From positions 124,001-188,000 of the forward strand of contig CAWEAS010000034.1 in NCBI GenBank assembly GCA_963807015.1: a stretch of 64,000 nt of DNA, given 5' to 3'. The notes beneath the pieces were generated by a model. That model had not been told where the DNA came from and ran no database searches. It saw nothing but the letters and a program-made list of their open reading frames with translations. Of the stretch, positions 34,779 through 43,581 are shown piece by piece (position 1 is the stretch's first letter; the number at the start of each line of letters is the position of its first letter). Source of the DNA: JAJPKK01 sp963807015 (GTDB lineage: Bacteria; Pseudomonadota; Alphaproteobacteria; Rhizobiales; Xanthobacteraceae). A program made the translations under genes and the position numbers.

Positions 34779-36563
34779 GTGCCGAGTACCGCCATTCGTG
34801 ACGCGCTTCATGCTGCGTTTGAGCACCATCAGGCTGGCGAATTCGATTTTGCCGAAAATCTCTACCAGGCCGTGCTGCGCGATGAGCCTGACGAGCTCAA
34901 TGCCTTGCAGCTTCTCGGGGCGATCGCGCATGCGCGAGGCCGTCCGCAGGAGGCGATAAAACTCCTCGAACGCGCGATGGCGGTCGGCGAAGCGCGGTCC
35001 GCGGTCGGAAATTCGGCGGCACGGGCGGTGCTTCACAACAATCTCGGCAATGCACTACGCGCGGCTGGCCGAGTGACTGACGCCGCCCTGCACTATCGCC
35101 GCGGCCTTGAAATCGATCCCGATCTTGCAGAGCTCAATGTCAATCTCGGCAACGCCCTCATGGCACTGAAGGACTTCTCAGGCGCCATCGAAAGCTATGA
35201 AACAGCACGGCGAGAGCGACCTTTATCGACGCGCTGCCTCCACAACCTCGGAACAGCCTGCATGCAGATCAACCGCTTCGCGGACGCAATCGAAGCATTT
35301 CGGCACTGTCTCGAGGCCGATCCCGATCATGCCGACGCATTGCACGATCTCGGCGTCCTCCTCGCCAAAGTCGGACTGGAGTCGCTTGCAGTGCCGATCC
35401 TGGAGCGCGCGACCCTGGTTCGACCTGATGATGCGGGTTCGCATACCGAGCTTGGCAACATCTTGCAGGCCAACGGCGAGGCCGAGCGCGCATTTGCGTC
35501 TTTCCGCCGTGCCTGCGAGCTGCGGCCGATAACGACGTGGCGCGCCGACTCGCAACCGGCCGATTTCTCCGTTTTGCTCATTGTCGCGCCGGGCGCCGGC
35601 AATACGCCTCCTGATTTCCTTTTCCGCAGCGCCGGCTTCGATCGGCATTTCTATGCCGTGCTGCCCGATGCGGCACCCGATCTGGCTATGCTGCGGTCGC
35701 ACGGCGACATTGCCGTCAACCTGATCTCCGATGTCGATCAGGGCGGCTCGATCCTTTCAACAGCCGCGGATCTCCTCGATCGCCTTGGCAAACCCATCGT
35801 CAATCATCCGCGCGCTGTTCTCGTGACCGGACGAGACACGATCACCGCGTTGCTGTCAGGCATGCCGCGGTGCTGTGTGCCGCGCACGATCCGCTGCGTG
35901 CGCGCCACTTTGGCCGCACCGGCGGCGTCGGATTATCTGCGTCAGCACAGAATTGATTTTCCGCTGCTGCTGCGTGTTGCCGGTACCCACGGCGGCGACA
36001 CTTTCGAGAAGATGAGCAGCGCGGACGACATCGCAGCATTCCTCCGGCAACATCCTGCCGACAGCTTTTACGCAACCGAATACGTCGATTACCGCTCGCT
36101 TGATGGCTACTTCAGGAAATATCGCTTCATCGTCACCGACGGCGAAATATTACCGTACCATCTTGCGATCGCGGAGGAGTGGAAAGTCCACCATTACCGC
36201 ACCGACATGATCCATCATGCCTGGATGCAGGACGAAGAGCGTCTGTTTCTTGACAATCCAGGCCTGGTATTCTCAAAGACCCACTATGCGACACTCGCCA
36301 AGATCGCAGCAGCCGTCGGGCTCGATTTCGTCGGCATCGATTGTGCGCTCGATCGCGACGATAATCTCGTCGTGTTCGAAGTCAACGCATCGATGCTGAT
36401 CCACGACGACAACGCCGATTTTCCCTATAAGACGCCCCACTGCGAGCGGATCAAGGACGCGCTCCAGGCGATGCTGACCCGCAAGGCCCGTCCCCACGCC
36501 TGTGCCGTCGGTCGGGCGAACGCGACCCACGACCGGATTTTCCTGTTCAGCGCGGACCTATAG
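34779..36563 (+). CDS. TPR protein with C-terminal ATP-grasp-like domain (paralogue of 31643-33118)
   Basis: 594 residues. Residues 5-260 hold about six TPR repeats (AAFEHHQAGEFDFAENLYQA, VLHNNLGNALRAAGRV and others). The C-terminal roughly 320 residues match the minus-strand paralogue: PIVNHPRAVLVTGRD, FPLLLRVAGTHGGDTF, KYRFIVTDGEILPYHLAIAE, and VGIDCALDRDDNLVVFEVNASM with the E-x-N metal motif. It is divergent from the decarboxylase gene across 180 bases. I know no described function for this architecture. Confidence 0.72.
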   Translation: MPSTAIRDALHAAFEHHQAGEFDFAENLYQAVLRDEPDELNALQLLGAIAHARGRPQEAIKLLERAMAVGEARSAVGNSAARAVLHNNLGNALRAAGRVTDAALHYRRGLEIDPDLAELNVNLGNALMALKDFSGAIESYETARRERPLSTRCLHNLGTACMQINRFADAIEAFRHCLEADPDHADALHDLGVLLAKVGLESLAVPILERATLVRPDDAGSHTELGNILQANGEAERAFASFRRACELRPITTWRADSQPADFSVLLIVAPGAGNTPPDFLFRSAGFDRHFYAVLPDAAPDLAMLRSHGDIAVNLISDVDQGGSILSTAADLLDRLGKPIVNHPRAVLVTGRDTITALLSGMPRCCVPRTIRCVRATLAAPAASDYLRQHRIDFPLLLRVAGTHGGDTFEKMSSADDIAAFLRQHPADSFYATEYVDYRSLDGYFRKYRFIVTDGEILPYHLAIAEEWKVHHYRTDMIHHAWMQDEERLFLDNPGLVFSKTHYATLAKIAAAVGLDFVGIDCALDRDDNLVVFEVNASMLIHDDNADFPYKTPHCERIKDALQAMLTRKARPHACAVGRANATHDRIFLFSADL

Positions 36564-36658
36564 GAACCCCATCCGTCAACGGCGCTTCGCGCGCCTTCAA
36601 GGGCGAGGTTCCGGCGTGCTGCGTGCTTTAGCCCCGCAACGCTCGCCTCGCCCTGCGC

Positions 36659-37522
36659 TCATTTCGCCTGCTTGAAATATCTCAGATCCGGCGGCCCTTG
36701 ATCCTTCTTGGCAGGCATCAACAGGCCGTCGCCGCTCAGGAAGTAGTTTTCCTTGCCGACCTGCACATGGCCTTGCCCGGCGGCACAGACGTATTCGGTC
36801 CAGACCGGCCGCGGGCTCGTGCTGCGGCGATAATTCTTCAGCGCCGTCCACGGCCGAGTCAGGGCATGGTCGATGACGGTGATCTCGTTATGAAGAATAT
36901 TGCGATCGGTCTTATCGAGGTAAAGGCGCTCCTTCACGATCGTCTGGTTGTCGGCGTGCAGTGGAATGCCGCTTGAGCCGTAGACGCGCGGCCCCTTGAA
37001 ACCGCGGGTCTCGATCTCGAGTGTGTCGTAGCGACCATCGCCGTCGGTATCGAGCCATCGGCCGAGCGATATGCCGCCCTGATAGGCGGGTTCGATCTGC
37101 GCCGGCCAATCGCGTCCGTCAGTGAAGACGCGCCGCTGCGACAGGTGGGCATCGCTGGTCAAGATGTACGTGGTCTCCGGCATGACCACGATTTCCATTG
37201 GCTGATAAACGTTCATCATCGCCGGCAGGCCCCAGGCGGCGCAATGCCAGCCGCCCGTATTGCCGAAGCCGCCGGCGTCCTGGTCGGCAAGATTGGCCTC
37301 AAAAATCCCCTGGTACTCCGCCGTCAGCGGCGCCTCCTGAGGGCGACCCGCCGACTTGCTCGGATCGAAATCAGGTTGGCCACGGATGCCCGGTGCGGTC
37401 ATCCGAGTCCATTGGCCCCGCAGATCGGGATAGGCCGCATCATCGAACGCGTTGGCGCTGCCGGTCGCCGCGACCGAAGCGGCCACCAGCGCGACAAGGC
37501 CTATCGATTTTCGAAAATGCAT
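36659..37522 (-). CDS. Secreted protein of unknown function
   Basis: 287 residues from the ATG at 37522, with a signal peptide (MHFRKSIGLVALVAASVAATGSANA). The mature part (YPDLRGQWTRM, GGWHCAAWGLPAMMNVYQP, LGRWLDTDGDGRYDTLEIETRGFKGP, LYLDKTDRNILHNEITVIDHAL) is like hypothetical exported proteins common in soil alpha- and betaproteobacteria. An in-frame extension to 37744 is encoded by the palindromic repeat there and should not be counted as protein. Confidence 0.72.
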   Translation of the reverse strand: MHFRKSIGLVALVAASVAATGSANAFDDAAYPDLRGQWTRMTAPGIRGQPDFDPSKSAGRPQEAPLTAEYQGIFEANLADQDAGGFGNTGGWHCAAWGLPAMMNVYQPMEIVVMPETTYILTSDAHLSQRRVFTDGRDWPAQIEPAYQGGISLGRWLDTDGDGRYDTLEIETRGFKGPRVYGSSGIPLHADNQTIVKERLYLDKTDRNILHNEITVIDHALTRPWTALKNYRRSTSPRPVWTEYVCAAGQGHVQVGKENYFLSGDGLLMPAKKDQGPPDLRYFKQAK

Positions 37523-37624
37523 GCTGAGCCTCCCGCAAGACGATTTTGTTTTGCCGGGAGCATATCCCGCTTCTGCGATTTTTGCGAAGGGGAGCCGTTT
37601 GCAGCGATTCCCGCGACCAATCTC

Positions 37625-37749
37625 GTAGGGTGGGCAAAGGCGGCCTAGGCTTCGCAATTCTTGCGAGGGCGATCGCTCCGCCGTGCCCACGTTCGGCGTG
37701 GCCACGAATGGCCCGCTGCGGTGGGCACGCTTCGCTTTGCCCACCCTAC
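37625..37749. repeat. Nested intergenic palindrome (gtagggtgggcaaag family), second copy
   Basis: Perfect 15-base outer arms, gtagggtgggcaaag at 37625-37639 and its complement at 37735-37749. An inner inverted repeat cgtgcccac (37682-37690) / gtgggcacg (37721-37729) lies between them. It matches the copy at 15771-15851, with a longer, different centre. It lies just upstream of the secreted protein gene and adds a false in-frame N-terminus to it. Confidence 0.9.
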
Positions 37750-37761
37750 GAAATCAGTGCA

Positions 37762-38328
37762 CTATTGTTGTTTGCCGTAATGGCTGCGCACGCGCTCCAT
37801 CAGCCAGCACCATGCTTCTTTTTCCGCAGGCCCCGCCGTCTTGTTGATCGCGATTTCGAGGTAAGCGAGCTCCTGTTCCACTTTCTCTCGCGGCAGGAAT
37901 TCGAGCCGGCTCACCAGGATCGCGGCTTCGACCACCGCGGCTTTGGCACGATTCAATCCACCGAATGGAGCGTGCGAGACGGTCCGCACCACGCGGCAAT
38001 GGTAGCGCGGACGTTGCGGATCATCGCTGACCCGAACGACCGCAAGTTCGGCGTGAGCAAGCGCATCCTGAAGACGCGGCACCGCGATCTCCTCCGCGGG
38101 GACGGTCGGCCAGTCGTGGCGCCCGGTCAGGCAGCCGGCGAACACGCGCACGTCGTCGGTGTAATTCGCGACGGCAAACGGAACATCGCGCAAATTGTCG
38201 AGCGTGGTTGAGGGCCGAAACGGCGCGATGATCCAGCCTTCGCCGTCGGCGATGATGCCGATCGGCGCGATGTGAACGCGACCATCGGCACTCGCCGTCG
38301 TCACGATCGTCTCGCGGATCATCGGCAT
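37762..38328 (-). CDS. DUF447 family protein
   Basis: 188 residues from the ATG at 38328 with GGAGG eight bases upstream. The start MIRETIVTTASADGRVHIAPIGI, then GWIIAPFRPSTTLDNL, VNYTDDVRVFAGCL and the C-terminal helices match DUF447, a flavin-reductase-like beta-barrel family found in methanogens and in bacteria with tetrahydromethanopterin genes. Role unknown. It is directly downstream of the ABC efflux operon and may be co-transcribed with it, but the C1-cofactor operon at 44402-48189 is the more telling neighbour. Confidence 0.8.
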   Translation of the reverse strand: MPMIRETIVTTASADGRVHIAPIGIIADGEGWIIAPFRPSTTLDNLRDVPFAVANYTDDVRVFAGCLTGRHDWPTVPAEEIAVPRLQDALAHAELAVVRVSDDPQRPRYHCRVVRTVSHAPFGGLNRAKAAVVEAAILVSRLEFLPREKVEQELAYLEIAINKTAGPAEKEAWCWLMERVRSHYGKQQ

Positions 38329-38353
38329 CGCATCGGCCTCCGCGCGAGCAATA

Positions 38354-39526
38354 TCACCCCAGGCGATTGCGGAACATCCACGCCGCGGCCCACAGCGTGA
38401 TCGCACCGATGGCCGCCAGGGGCCAAAGCTCCGGCAGAAGGGACTGCAAGCCGGCCCCTTCCAGATAGATGCGATGGATGATGTCGATCGCATATCGCAG
38501 CGGATTGAGCAGCGTAAAGTACTGCAGGATTTTCGGCATGTTATCGATCGGCGTGGTGATCCCCGAAAGCAGGATGAACGGCATCAGGACGACGAAAGAA
38601 AACAGCATCGCCTGCTGCATGTTGGCGACGACCGACGAGACCAGGAGGCCGATGCCGACTGCGGCCAGGACGAACAGCAGTAACGCGGCATAGAGGTTGA
38701 AGAATGACCCGGCGAACGGAATCCGAAACCACAGCTGCGCCACCAGCAGGATCAGCGTCGCCTGCGTAATCCCGATGAGCACCGAGGGGATGGCTTTCCC
38801 GGCCATGATCTCGACCGGGCGGAACGGCGTCACCAGCAACTGGTCGAACGTGCCCTCCTCGCGCTCGCGGGCGACCGACAATGCGGTCAGGAGCAGCGTC
38901 TGCAACATCGTCAGCGTCCCAATCAGCGCGGGGACCATGAACCAGCGGGTTTCAAGGTTCGGGTTGAACCAAGCGCGGCTCATGACCTGCAGGGGCACGC
39001 CACCTTGGCCGTGGTCTGTCCGCCATTGGGCGTTGAAGGTATCAACGGCGACTTGCACATAGCTCAACGCTGTGCCGGCCGTATTGGAATTGCGTCCATC
39101 CGCGATGACCTGAACCGCAGCCGGCATCCCCGAGAACAGGCGGCGCTCGAACTCCTGGTCGATTTGGATCACGAGGAGGGCGCGCCGGTCGTTGATGTAG
39201 TCGGCGATGTCGCCCGCGCGCCGAAGATCGGCCACCCGGACAAACACGCCGGAGCCGTCAAGCTTTGCGAGCAGATCGCGGGAGGAACCGCTGCGGTCCT
39301 GGTCGAGCACCGCATAGGGCACGTTGTTCAGATCGTAAGAAGCGGCGTAGCCGAACACGAGGCACTGAATGATGGGCGGGCCGATGAGCGCGAAGCGGGC
39401 GCGGGGGTCCTTGAGGATCGCCAGCAACTCCTTGCGCACCAGGGCGACAATGCGGAGTAGTGAGTTCGAACATGGCTCAGGCCAGTTTCTTTTGAGTGGC
39501 GAGGCGCGACAGCACGAGCAGCACAA
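38354..39526 (-). CDS. ABC-2 type transporter permease, second of the pair; start uncertain
   Basis: From RIVALVRKELLAILKDPRARFALIGPP onward this is a normal ABC-2 permease: one N-terminal helix, a large external domain, then five C-terminal helices (MVPALIGTLTMLQTLLLTALSVARERE, the motif FDQLLVTPFRPVEIMAGK and later segments). The true start is unclear. No in-frame ATG exists; the longest frame opens at a TTG (39526) deep inside the upstream gene. The well-placed ATG at 39473 is one frame off, and dropping one base at about 39460 would give MFELTLRIVALVRKE. This may be a small indel or a GTG start at 39439. Confidence 0.8.
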   Translation of the reverse strand: MCCSCCRASPLKRNWPEPCSNSLLRIVALVRKELLAILKDPRARFALIGPPIIQCLVFGYAASYDLNNVPYAVLDQDRSGSSRDLLAKLDGSGVFVRVADLRRAGDIADYINDRRALLVIQIDQEFERRLFSGMPAAVQVIADGRNSNTAGTALSYVQVAVDTFNAQWRTDHGQGGVPLQVMSRAWFNPNLETRWFMVPALIGTLTMLQTLLLTALSVAREREEGTFDQLLVTPFRPVEIMAGKAIPSVLIGITQATLILLVAQLWFRIPFAGSFFNLYAALLLFVLAAVGIGLLVSSVVANMQQAMLFSFVVLMPFILLSGITTPIDNMPKILQYFTLLNPLRYAIDIIHRIYLEGAGLQSLLPELWPLAAIGAITLWAAAWMFRNRLG

Positions 39527-40628
39527 CAGCCATGCCGGCCAGAACGACTGCGTTGGGCACGATGACGGTCCAGATGTCGCCGGCCAGAAAGATCGTCTGC
39601 AGCAGCGACACGTAATATCGCGCCGGCAAGATGTAGGTGAACACCTGCACTGCCGCCGGCATGCTGCGCAGGTCGAACAGGAAGCCGGACAGCATCATGG
39701 CCGGCAGGAATGTGATCACGATCGCAACCTGGCTCGCGATGAACTGGCTCTTCGTCACTGACGAGATGAGGAGCCCGGTGCCAACGGTCACGAGGAGGTA
39801 GAGCACCGAGACACCGGTCAACACCAGGACCGATCCCCGCAACGGGACGTTGAACAGAAACTTGGCGGACAGGATGCAGAGGAAGAGACCGATCATGCCG
39901 AGAACGAAGTATGGCGTGGTCTTGCCCAGCAAAATTTCTTCGGACCGCACGGGCGTCACGAACATCGCTTCGAAAGTACCCCGCTCCCACTCCCGCGCCA
40001 TGATCAATGCCGTCAGCAGCGCGCCGATCAAGGTCATGATGAGGACGACGAGTCCCGGCACCAGGAAGTAGTGGCTGTCATTCGATTCATTGAACCACAG
40101 CCGACTGGTCACGACTGCCGGCCCGCTGGCGATCGTTTTGCCTTCCGCGACCTGACGCGCGGCCCATTGGGCGACCGCACCTTGCGCGTACGACTGGATG
40201 AGCCGCGCGGTATTGGCATCGGCGCCGTGGACAATCACTTGGGCGTTCGCGCCGTCCATCGCGAGGTTGCGGGAAAAATCGGAGCGAATGCGCACGATGC
40301 CGTCGACCTTGCACGCGAGCATCAGTTCCTCAGCGCGCGGCATCGACGTCGTAAGCCGCACATCGAAATAGGACGACAGCTCGAAGCCCGCCGCAAGCTC
40401 GCGCGCGTCGGGAGACATATCCTCCATGACCACCGCGACCGGCACGTTCTTGAGGTCGAGCGACAGGCCGTAACCGAATAGCAGGATCAGGAGCACCGGC
40501 ATCGCGATGCCGATAGCGATGCTGCTTGGGTCGCGAACGATCTCGAAGCTTTCCTTGCGGACTAATGCCCAAATGCGTCGAAGCTTGCTCGACGATCGGG
40601 TCTGTCGGACATGGACATCGGCACTCAT
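39477..40628 (-). CDS. ABC-2 type transporter permease, first of the pair
   Basis: 383 residues. N-terminal cytoplasmic start (RIWALVRKESFEIVRDPSS), helix IAIGIAMPVLLILLFGYGLSL, extracytoplasmic domain, then C-terminal helices with FEAMFVTPVRSEEILLGK, the ABC-2 coupling segment. It resembles YhhJ/YbhS-type permeases. Its start overlaps the ATPase stop by four bases. The two permeases would form a heterodimer driven by the two-domain ATPase. Confidence 0.92.
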   Translation of the reverse strand: MSADVHVRQTRSSSKLRRIWALVRKESFEIVRDPSSIAIGIAMPVLLILLFGYGLSLDLKNVPVAVVMEDMSPDARELAAGFELSSYFDVRLTTSMPRAEELMLACKVDGIVRIRSDFSRNLAMDGANAQVIVHGADANTARLIQSYAQGAVAQWAARQVAEGKTIASGPAVVTSRLWFNESNDSHYFLVPGLVVLIMTLIGALLTALIMAREWERGTFEAMFVTPVRSEEILLGKTTPYFVLGMIGLFLCILSAKFLFNVPLRGSVLVLTGVSVLYLLVTVGTGLLISSVTKSQFIASQVAIVITFLPAMMLSGFLFDLRSMPAAVQVFTYILPARYYVSLLQTIFLAGDIWTVIVPNAVVLAGMAVVLLVLSRLATQKKLA

Positions 40629-42385
40629 GCGGCTGCCCTCGTCTGACCCTTGCGCGCCTCCTGCACGATCGCGATGAAGGCATCCTCCATGTTGGGCTCG
40701 CGGCCGTGCTCAGCATGACCCCGCGTGCGGATTTCAGCAGGGGTGCCTTGGGCTAGGATGCGGCCGGAGTCGAGAATTGCGACGCGATCGCAATATTCGG
40801 CCTCTTCCATGAAATGGGTCGTGACGATCACGGTGACGCCGCCTTCGGCAAGCATCGTGATGCGATGCCAGAACTCGCGCCGCGCGAGCGGATCAGCGCC
40901 GCTCGTCGGCTCGTCGAGGAACAGGATTTCTGGCTCGTGCAGAAGGGCCGCGGCCATGGCAAGGCGCTGCTTGTAGCCGCCGGGCAGTTGGCCGCTAGCG
41001 AGATGGGACAGCCGATCAAGCTCGAATTGCTGCATCGCCCAGTCGATCCGCTCTCGTTTCCGTCTGGCACGCAAGCCATAGGCACTCGCGAAGAACTCGA
41101 GGTTCTCGGTGACCGAAAGCTGGCCGTAGAGCGAGAATTTTTGCGCCACATAGCCGATGTGCTGGCGGGCCGACGCTCGCGCGTATCGCAGGTCGGTGCC
41201 CGCAACCTGCAAGACCCCGCTGGTCGCCGGCAACAAACCGCACAACATGCGGAAGGTCGTGGTCTTCCCGGCGCCGTTCGGTCCCAGCAGGCCGAAAATC
41301 TCGCCGCGGCGCACGTCGAAGCTCACGTGATCGACCGCGGTAAAAGTGCCGAAGCGACGGACCAGATCGCGCACGGCAACAACCACTCCATCGTCGGCAT
41401 GTCCGCTTGCCTGATCGAATTTCATGTTTGATGCGGGTCGGGTCTCGACTGCCTGCCGCAGCAACACCATGAACGCATCCTCGAACCGCGACGGCACGGG
41501 TTCGATAGTCGCATTCGCGAGCAGTGCCTCGTGCACGTCGCCGTCGTTGGCGGAGGCACGCACGACCCTAACCCGGCCGGCCTCGGGCACAGCGTCCACG
41601 ACGCCTGGATCCTCCAACAAACGCGCCTGCAGACCGCGCGCGGCGCGTCCGGCCGGCGGATCGACAATGAAGACGCGATCGCGCGCGACCCTGGTGATCT
41701 CTTGCGGCGTTCCCTGCGCCAGCACGCGGCCGGAATGCAGCACGACGACATGGTCGCCACGTTCCGCTTCGTCGAGGTAGGACGTGCTCAGGAGGACGCT
41801 AAGACCTTCCTCCTTCACCAGGCGGAGAATGATCTCCCACAGCTCACGTCGCGACAGCGGGTCGACGCCGACGGTCGGCTCGTCAAGCAATATGAGTTCC
41901 GGCGAACGCACCAACGTGCAGGCGAGACCGAGCTTCTGCTTCATGCCGCCCGACAGCTGGCCCGCGAGCCTGCGCGTGAACGGCGCAAGGGCGGTCATCT
42001 CCAGGAGACGCGCATACTGCCGTTGGCGTTCGGCCATCCCGATGCCGTGCAAATCGGCATAGAGGTCGAGGTTCTCCCGAACGGTCAGATCCTCATACAA
42101 GCCGAACTTCTGCGGCATGTAGCCGATGCGGTCTTGAACCGCTTGCGGCTCCTTTACGACATCGAGTCCCAGCACGTTGAGCGTGCCCTCGTCAGGGGCA
42201 ATGAGCCCCGCGATCAATCGAATGAGCGTCGTCTTGCCGGCGCCATCGGGCCCGACCAGTGCGGTCAGCGTGCCGTGGCGCGCATCGAAAGAAACATTAT
42301 CGAGCGCGCGGACGGTCTCACCCGTGCCGAGGCGAAAGCTCTTGCAGATGTCGCGCCCGACGAGCGGTGCCTCGCCTGCGTTCAT
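40625..42385 (-). CDS. ABC transporter ATP-binding protein with two ATPase domains
   Basis: 586 residues in two ABC domains. Domain 1: Walker A GPDGAGKTTLIRL, signature LSGGMKQKLG, Walker B LILLDEPTVGVDP. Domain 2 begins at about residue 335: Walker A GPNGAGKTTT, signature LPGGYKQRLA (Pro instead of Ser), Walker B ILFLDEPTSGADP, H-loop VTTHFMEEAEYCD. Paired with a HlyD protein and two ABC-2 permeases this is a YbhFSR/RbbA-like export system. Four-base overlaps on both sides show a single coupled operon. Confidence 0.93.
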   Translation of the reverse strand: MNAGEAPLVGRDICKSFRLGTGETVRALDNVSFDARHGTLTALVGPDGAGKTTLIRLIAGLIAPDEGTLNVLGLDVVKEPQAVQDRIGYMPQKFGLYEDLTVRENLDLYADLHGIGMAERQRQYARLLEMTALAPFTRRLAGQLSGGMKQKLGLACTLVRSPELILLDEPTVGVDPLSRRELWEIILRLVKEEGLSVLLSTSYLDEAERGDHVVVLHSGRVLAQGTPQEITRVARDRVFIVDPPAGRAARGLQARLLEDPGVVDAVPEAGRVRVVRASANDGDVHEALLANATIEPVPSRFEDAFMVLLRQAVETRPASNMKFDQASGHADDGVVVAVRDLVRRFGTFTAVDHVSFDVRRGEIFGLLGPNGAGKTTTFRMLCGLLPATSGVLQVAGTDLRYARASARQHIGYVAQKFSLYGQLSVTENLEFFASAYGLRARRKRERIDWAMQQFELDRLSHLASGQLPGGYKQRLAMAAALLHEPEILFLDEPTSGADPLARREFWHRITMLAEGGVTVIVTTHFMEEAEYCDRVAILDSGRILAQGTPAEIRTRGHAEHGREPNMEDAFIAIVQEARKGQTRAAA

Positions 42386-43581
42386 TGCTTCACCGCCCGA
42401 TCCGCCTCGCCGTTGTCGAGCGACAGGTGCACGGTCGCCGGCATCCCGAGTGGCAGATCGTTTCCCGGGTCTTTGACGAAGACGCGAACCTCGTAGAGAA
42501 GGCTCGTGCGCAAGTCCTCGGTCTCCACCGTCTTCGGCGTGAATTCCGCGACAGGCGAGATAAAGCCCACCCAGCCTTCAAATTGCCGGCCGGGGAAACT
42601 GTCGACCGTCACCGCTGCCGGCATGCCCGTGCGGACATGGCCGAGGTCGCGCTCCGACACGTAGGTGCGCACCCATTTCGGATCGATGATCGCCAGAGAA
42701 AACACCGGCCGTTGCGGCGAGGCCATTTCGCCCGGTTCCATCAGGCGTGAGCGGACGATGCCATCGAGCGGCGCCTTGAGCTCGGCGTCGGCAAGCTGCT
42801 GACGCAGAAACGCAAGCTGGGCTTCGTTCGCCCGCAACTGCGCCGCTCCCTGATCAATGTCTTCCTGCCGCGGCCCGAGGACCGCGAGGTCGAGCGTCTT
42901 TTGGTTGAGGTCCACCCGCGCGTCGGCGACGCCGGCTGCGGCTCTCGCCGTATCGACATCCTGCTGCGTCGAGCCGCCGCTCGGCAGCAGCGTCACTTTG
43001 CGTTCGAGGGTCTTGCGGGTGTTGACCGCATCAGCCTTCGCGGCATCGAGATTGGCCTTGGCTTGCGCGATTTCCTCGGGGCGACTGCCGTTGTGCAGCC
43101 GCGTCACAACCGCGCGCTGGGCCGCGACCTGGGCCGTCGCCTGGGCGACCTGCGGCTCGAGGCGGCTGGTGTCGAGACGCGCGAGGAGTTCGCCCTTTCG
43201 GACGCGGTCGCCCTCCTGCACGAGTACGGCGGCGATGCGCTCGTTGTTGTTGAACGGCAGCGCCACCTGCCGCAAATCGACATTGCCGTGCAGGGTCAGC
43301 TCCGTCAGCGGGTCGACCCGATGGGTGAACCACCACCACGCGCTTCCGCCGGCGGCGATGATGACGAGGAGCGCGACGATCGCGAACCGGCGGCCTCTCC
43401 TCCTCGGCGCTGGCGGCCCCGCCTCGCTCTTCACGGGGGCTGCCTTGGCGCGATCGGGCGGCGCGGTTTCGATCGGGTCTTTCCTGACGATCACCCCATT
43501 GCGATCACGTTCCAGCCCCCGCGGTTCCGCCGCAACGTCAGCTGCCGCAGCGCGGCCAAAGGTCAACGTCGACGAGGTCAT
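42382..43581 (-). CDS. HlyD family periplasmic adaptor (membrane fusion) protein
   Basis: 399 residues. A cytoplasmic N-terminus rich in Pro/Arg, one membrane helix (FAIVALLVIIAAGGSAWWWF, about residues 68-87), then a biotinyl-lipoyl part (GNVDLRQVALPFNNNERIAAVLVQEGDRVRKG), a long coiled-coil hairpin (about residues 145-260) and the second lipoyl half (LKAPLDGIVRSRLMEPGE). It links the inner-membrane ABC exporter to the outer membrane. The N-terminal 60-residue extension is longer than usual. Confidence 0.92.
   Translation of the reverse strand: MTSSTLTFGRAAAADVAAEPRGLERDRNGVIVRKDPIETAPPDRAKAAPVKSEAGPPAPRRRGRRFAIVALLVIIAAGGSAWWWFTHRVDPLTELTLHGNVDLRQVALPFNNNERIAAVLVQEGDRVRKGELLARLDTSRLEPQVAQATAQVAAQRAVVTRLHNGSRPEEIAQAKANLDAAKADAVNTRKTLERKVTLLPSGGSTQQDVDTARAAAGVADARVDLNQKTLDLAVLGPRQEDIDQGAAQLRANEAQLAFLRQQLADAELKAPLDGIVRSRLMEPGEMASPQRPVFSLAIIDPKWVRTYVSERDLGHVRTGMPAAVTVDSFPGRQFEGWVGFISPVAEFTPKTVETEDLRTSLLYEVRVFVKDPGNDLPLGMPATVHLSLDNGEADRAVKQ

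Noticed and set aside
37523..37744. 74-residue N-terminal extension of the secreted protein at 36659
   Set aside because: Runs through the nested palindrome; the signal peptide begins at 37522.
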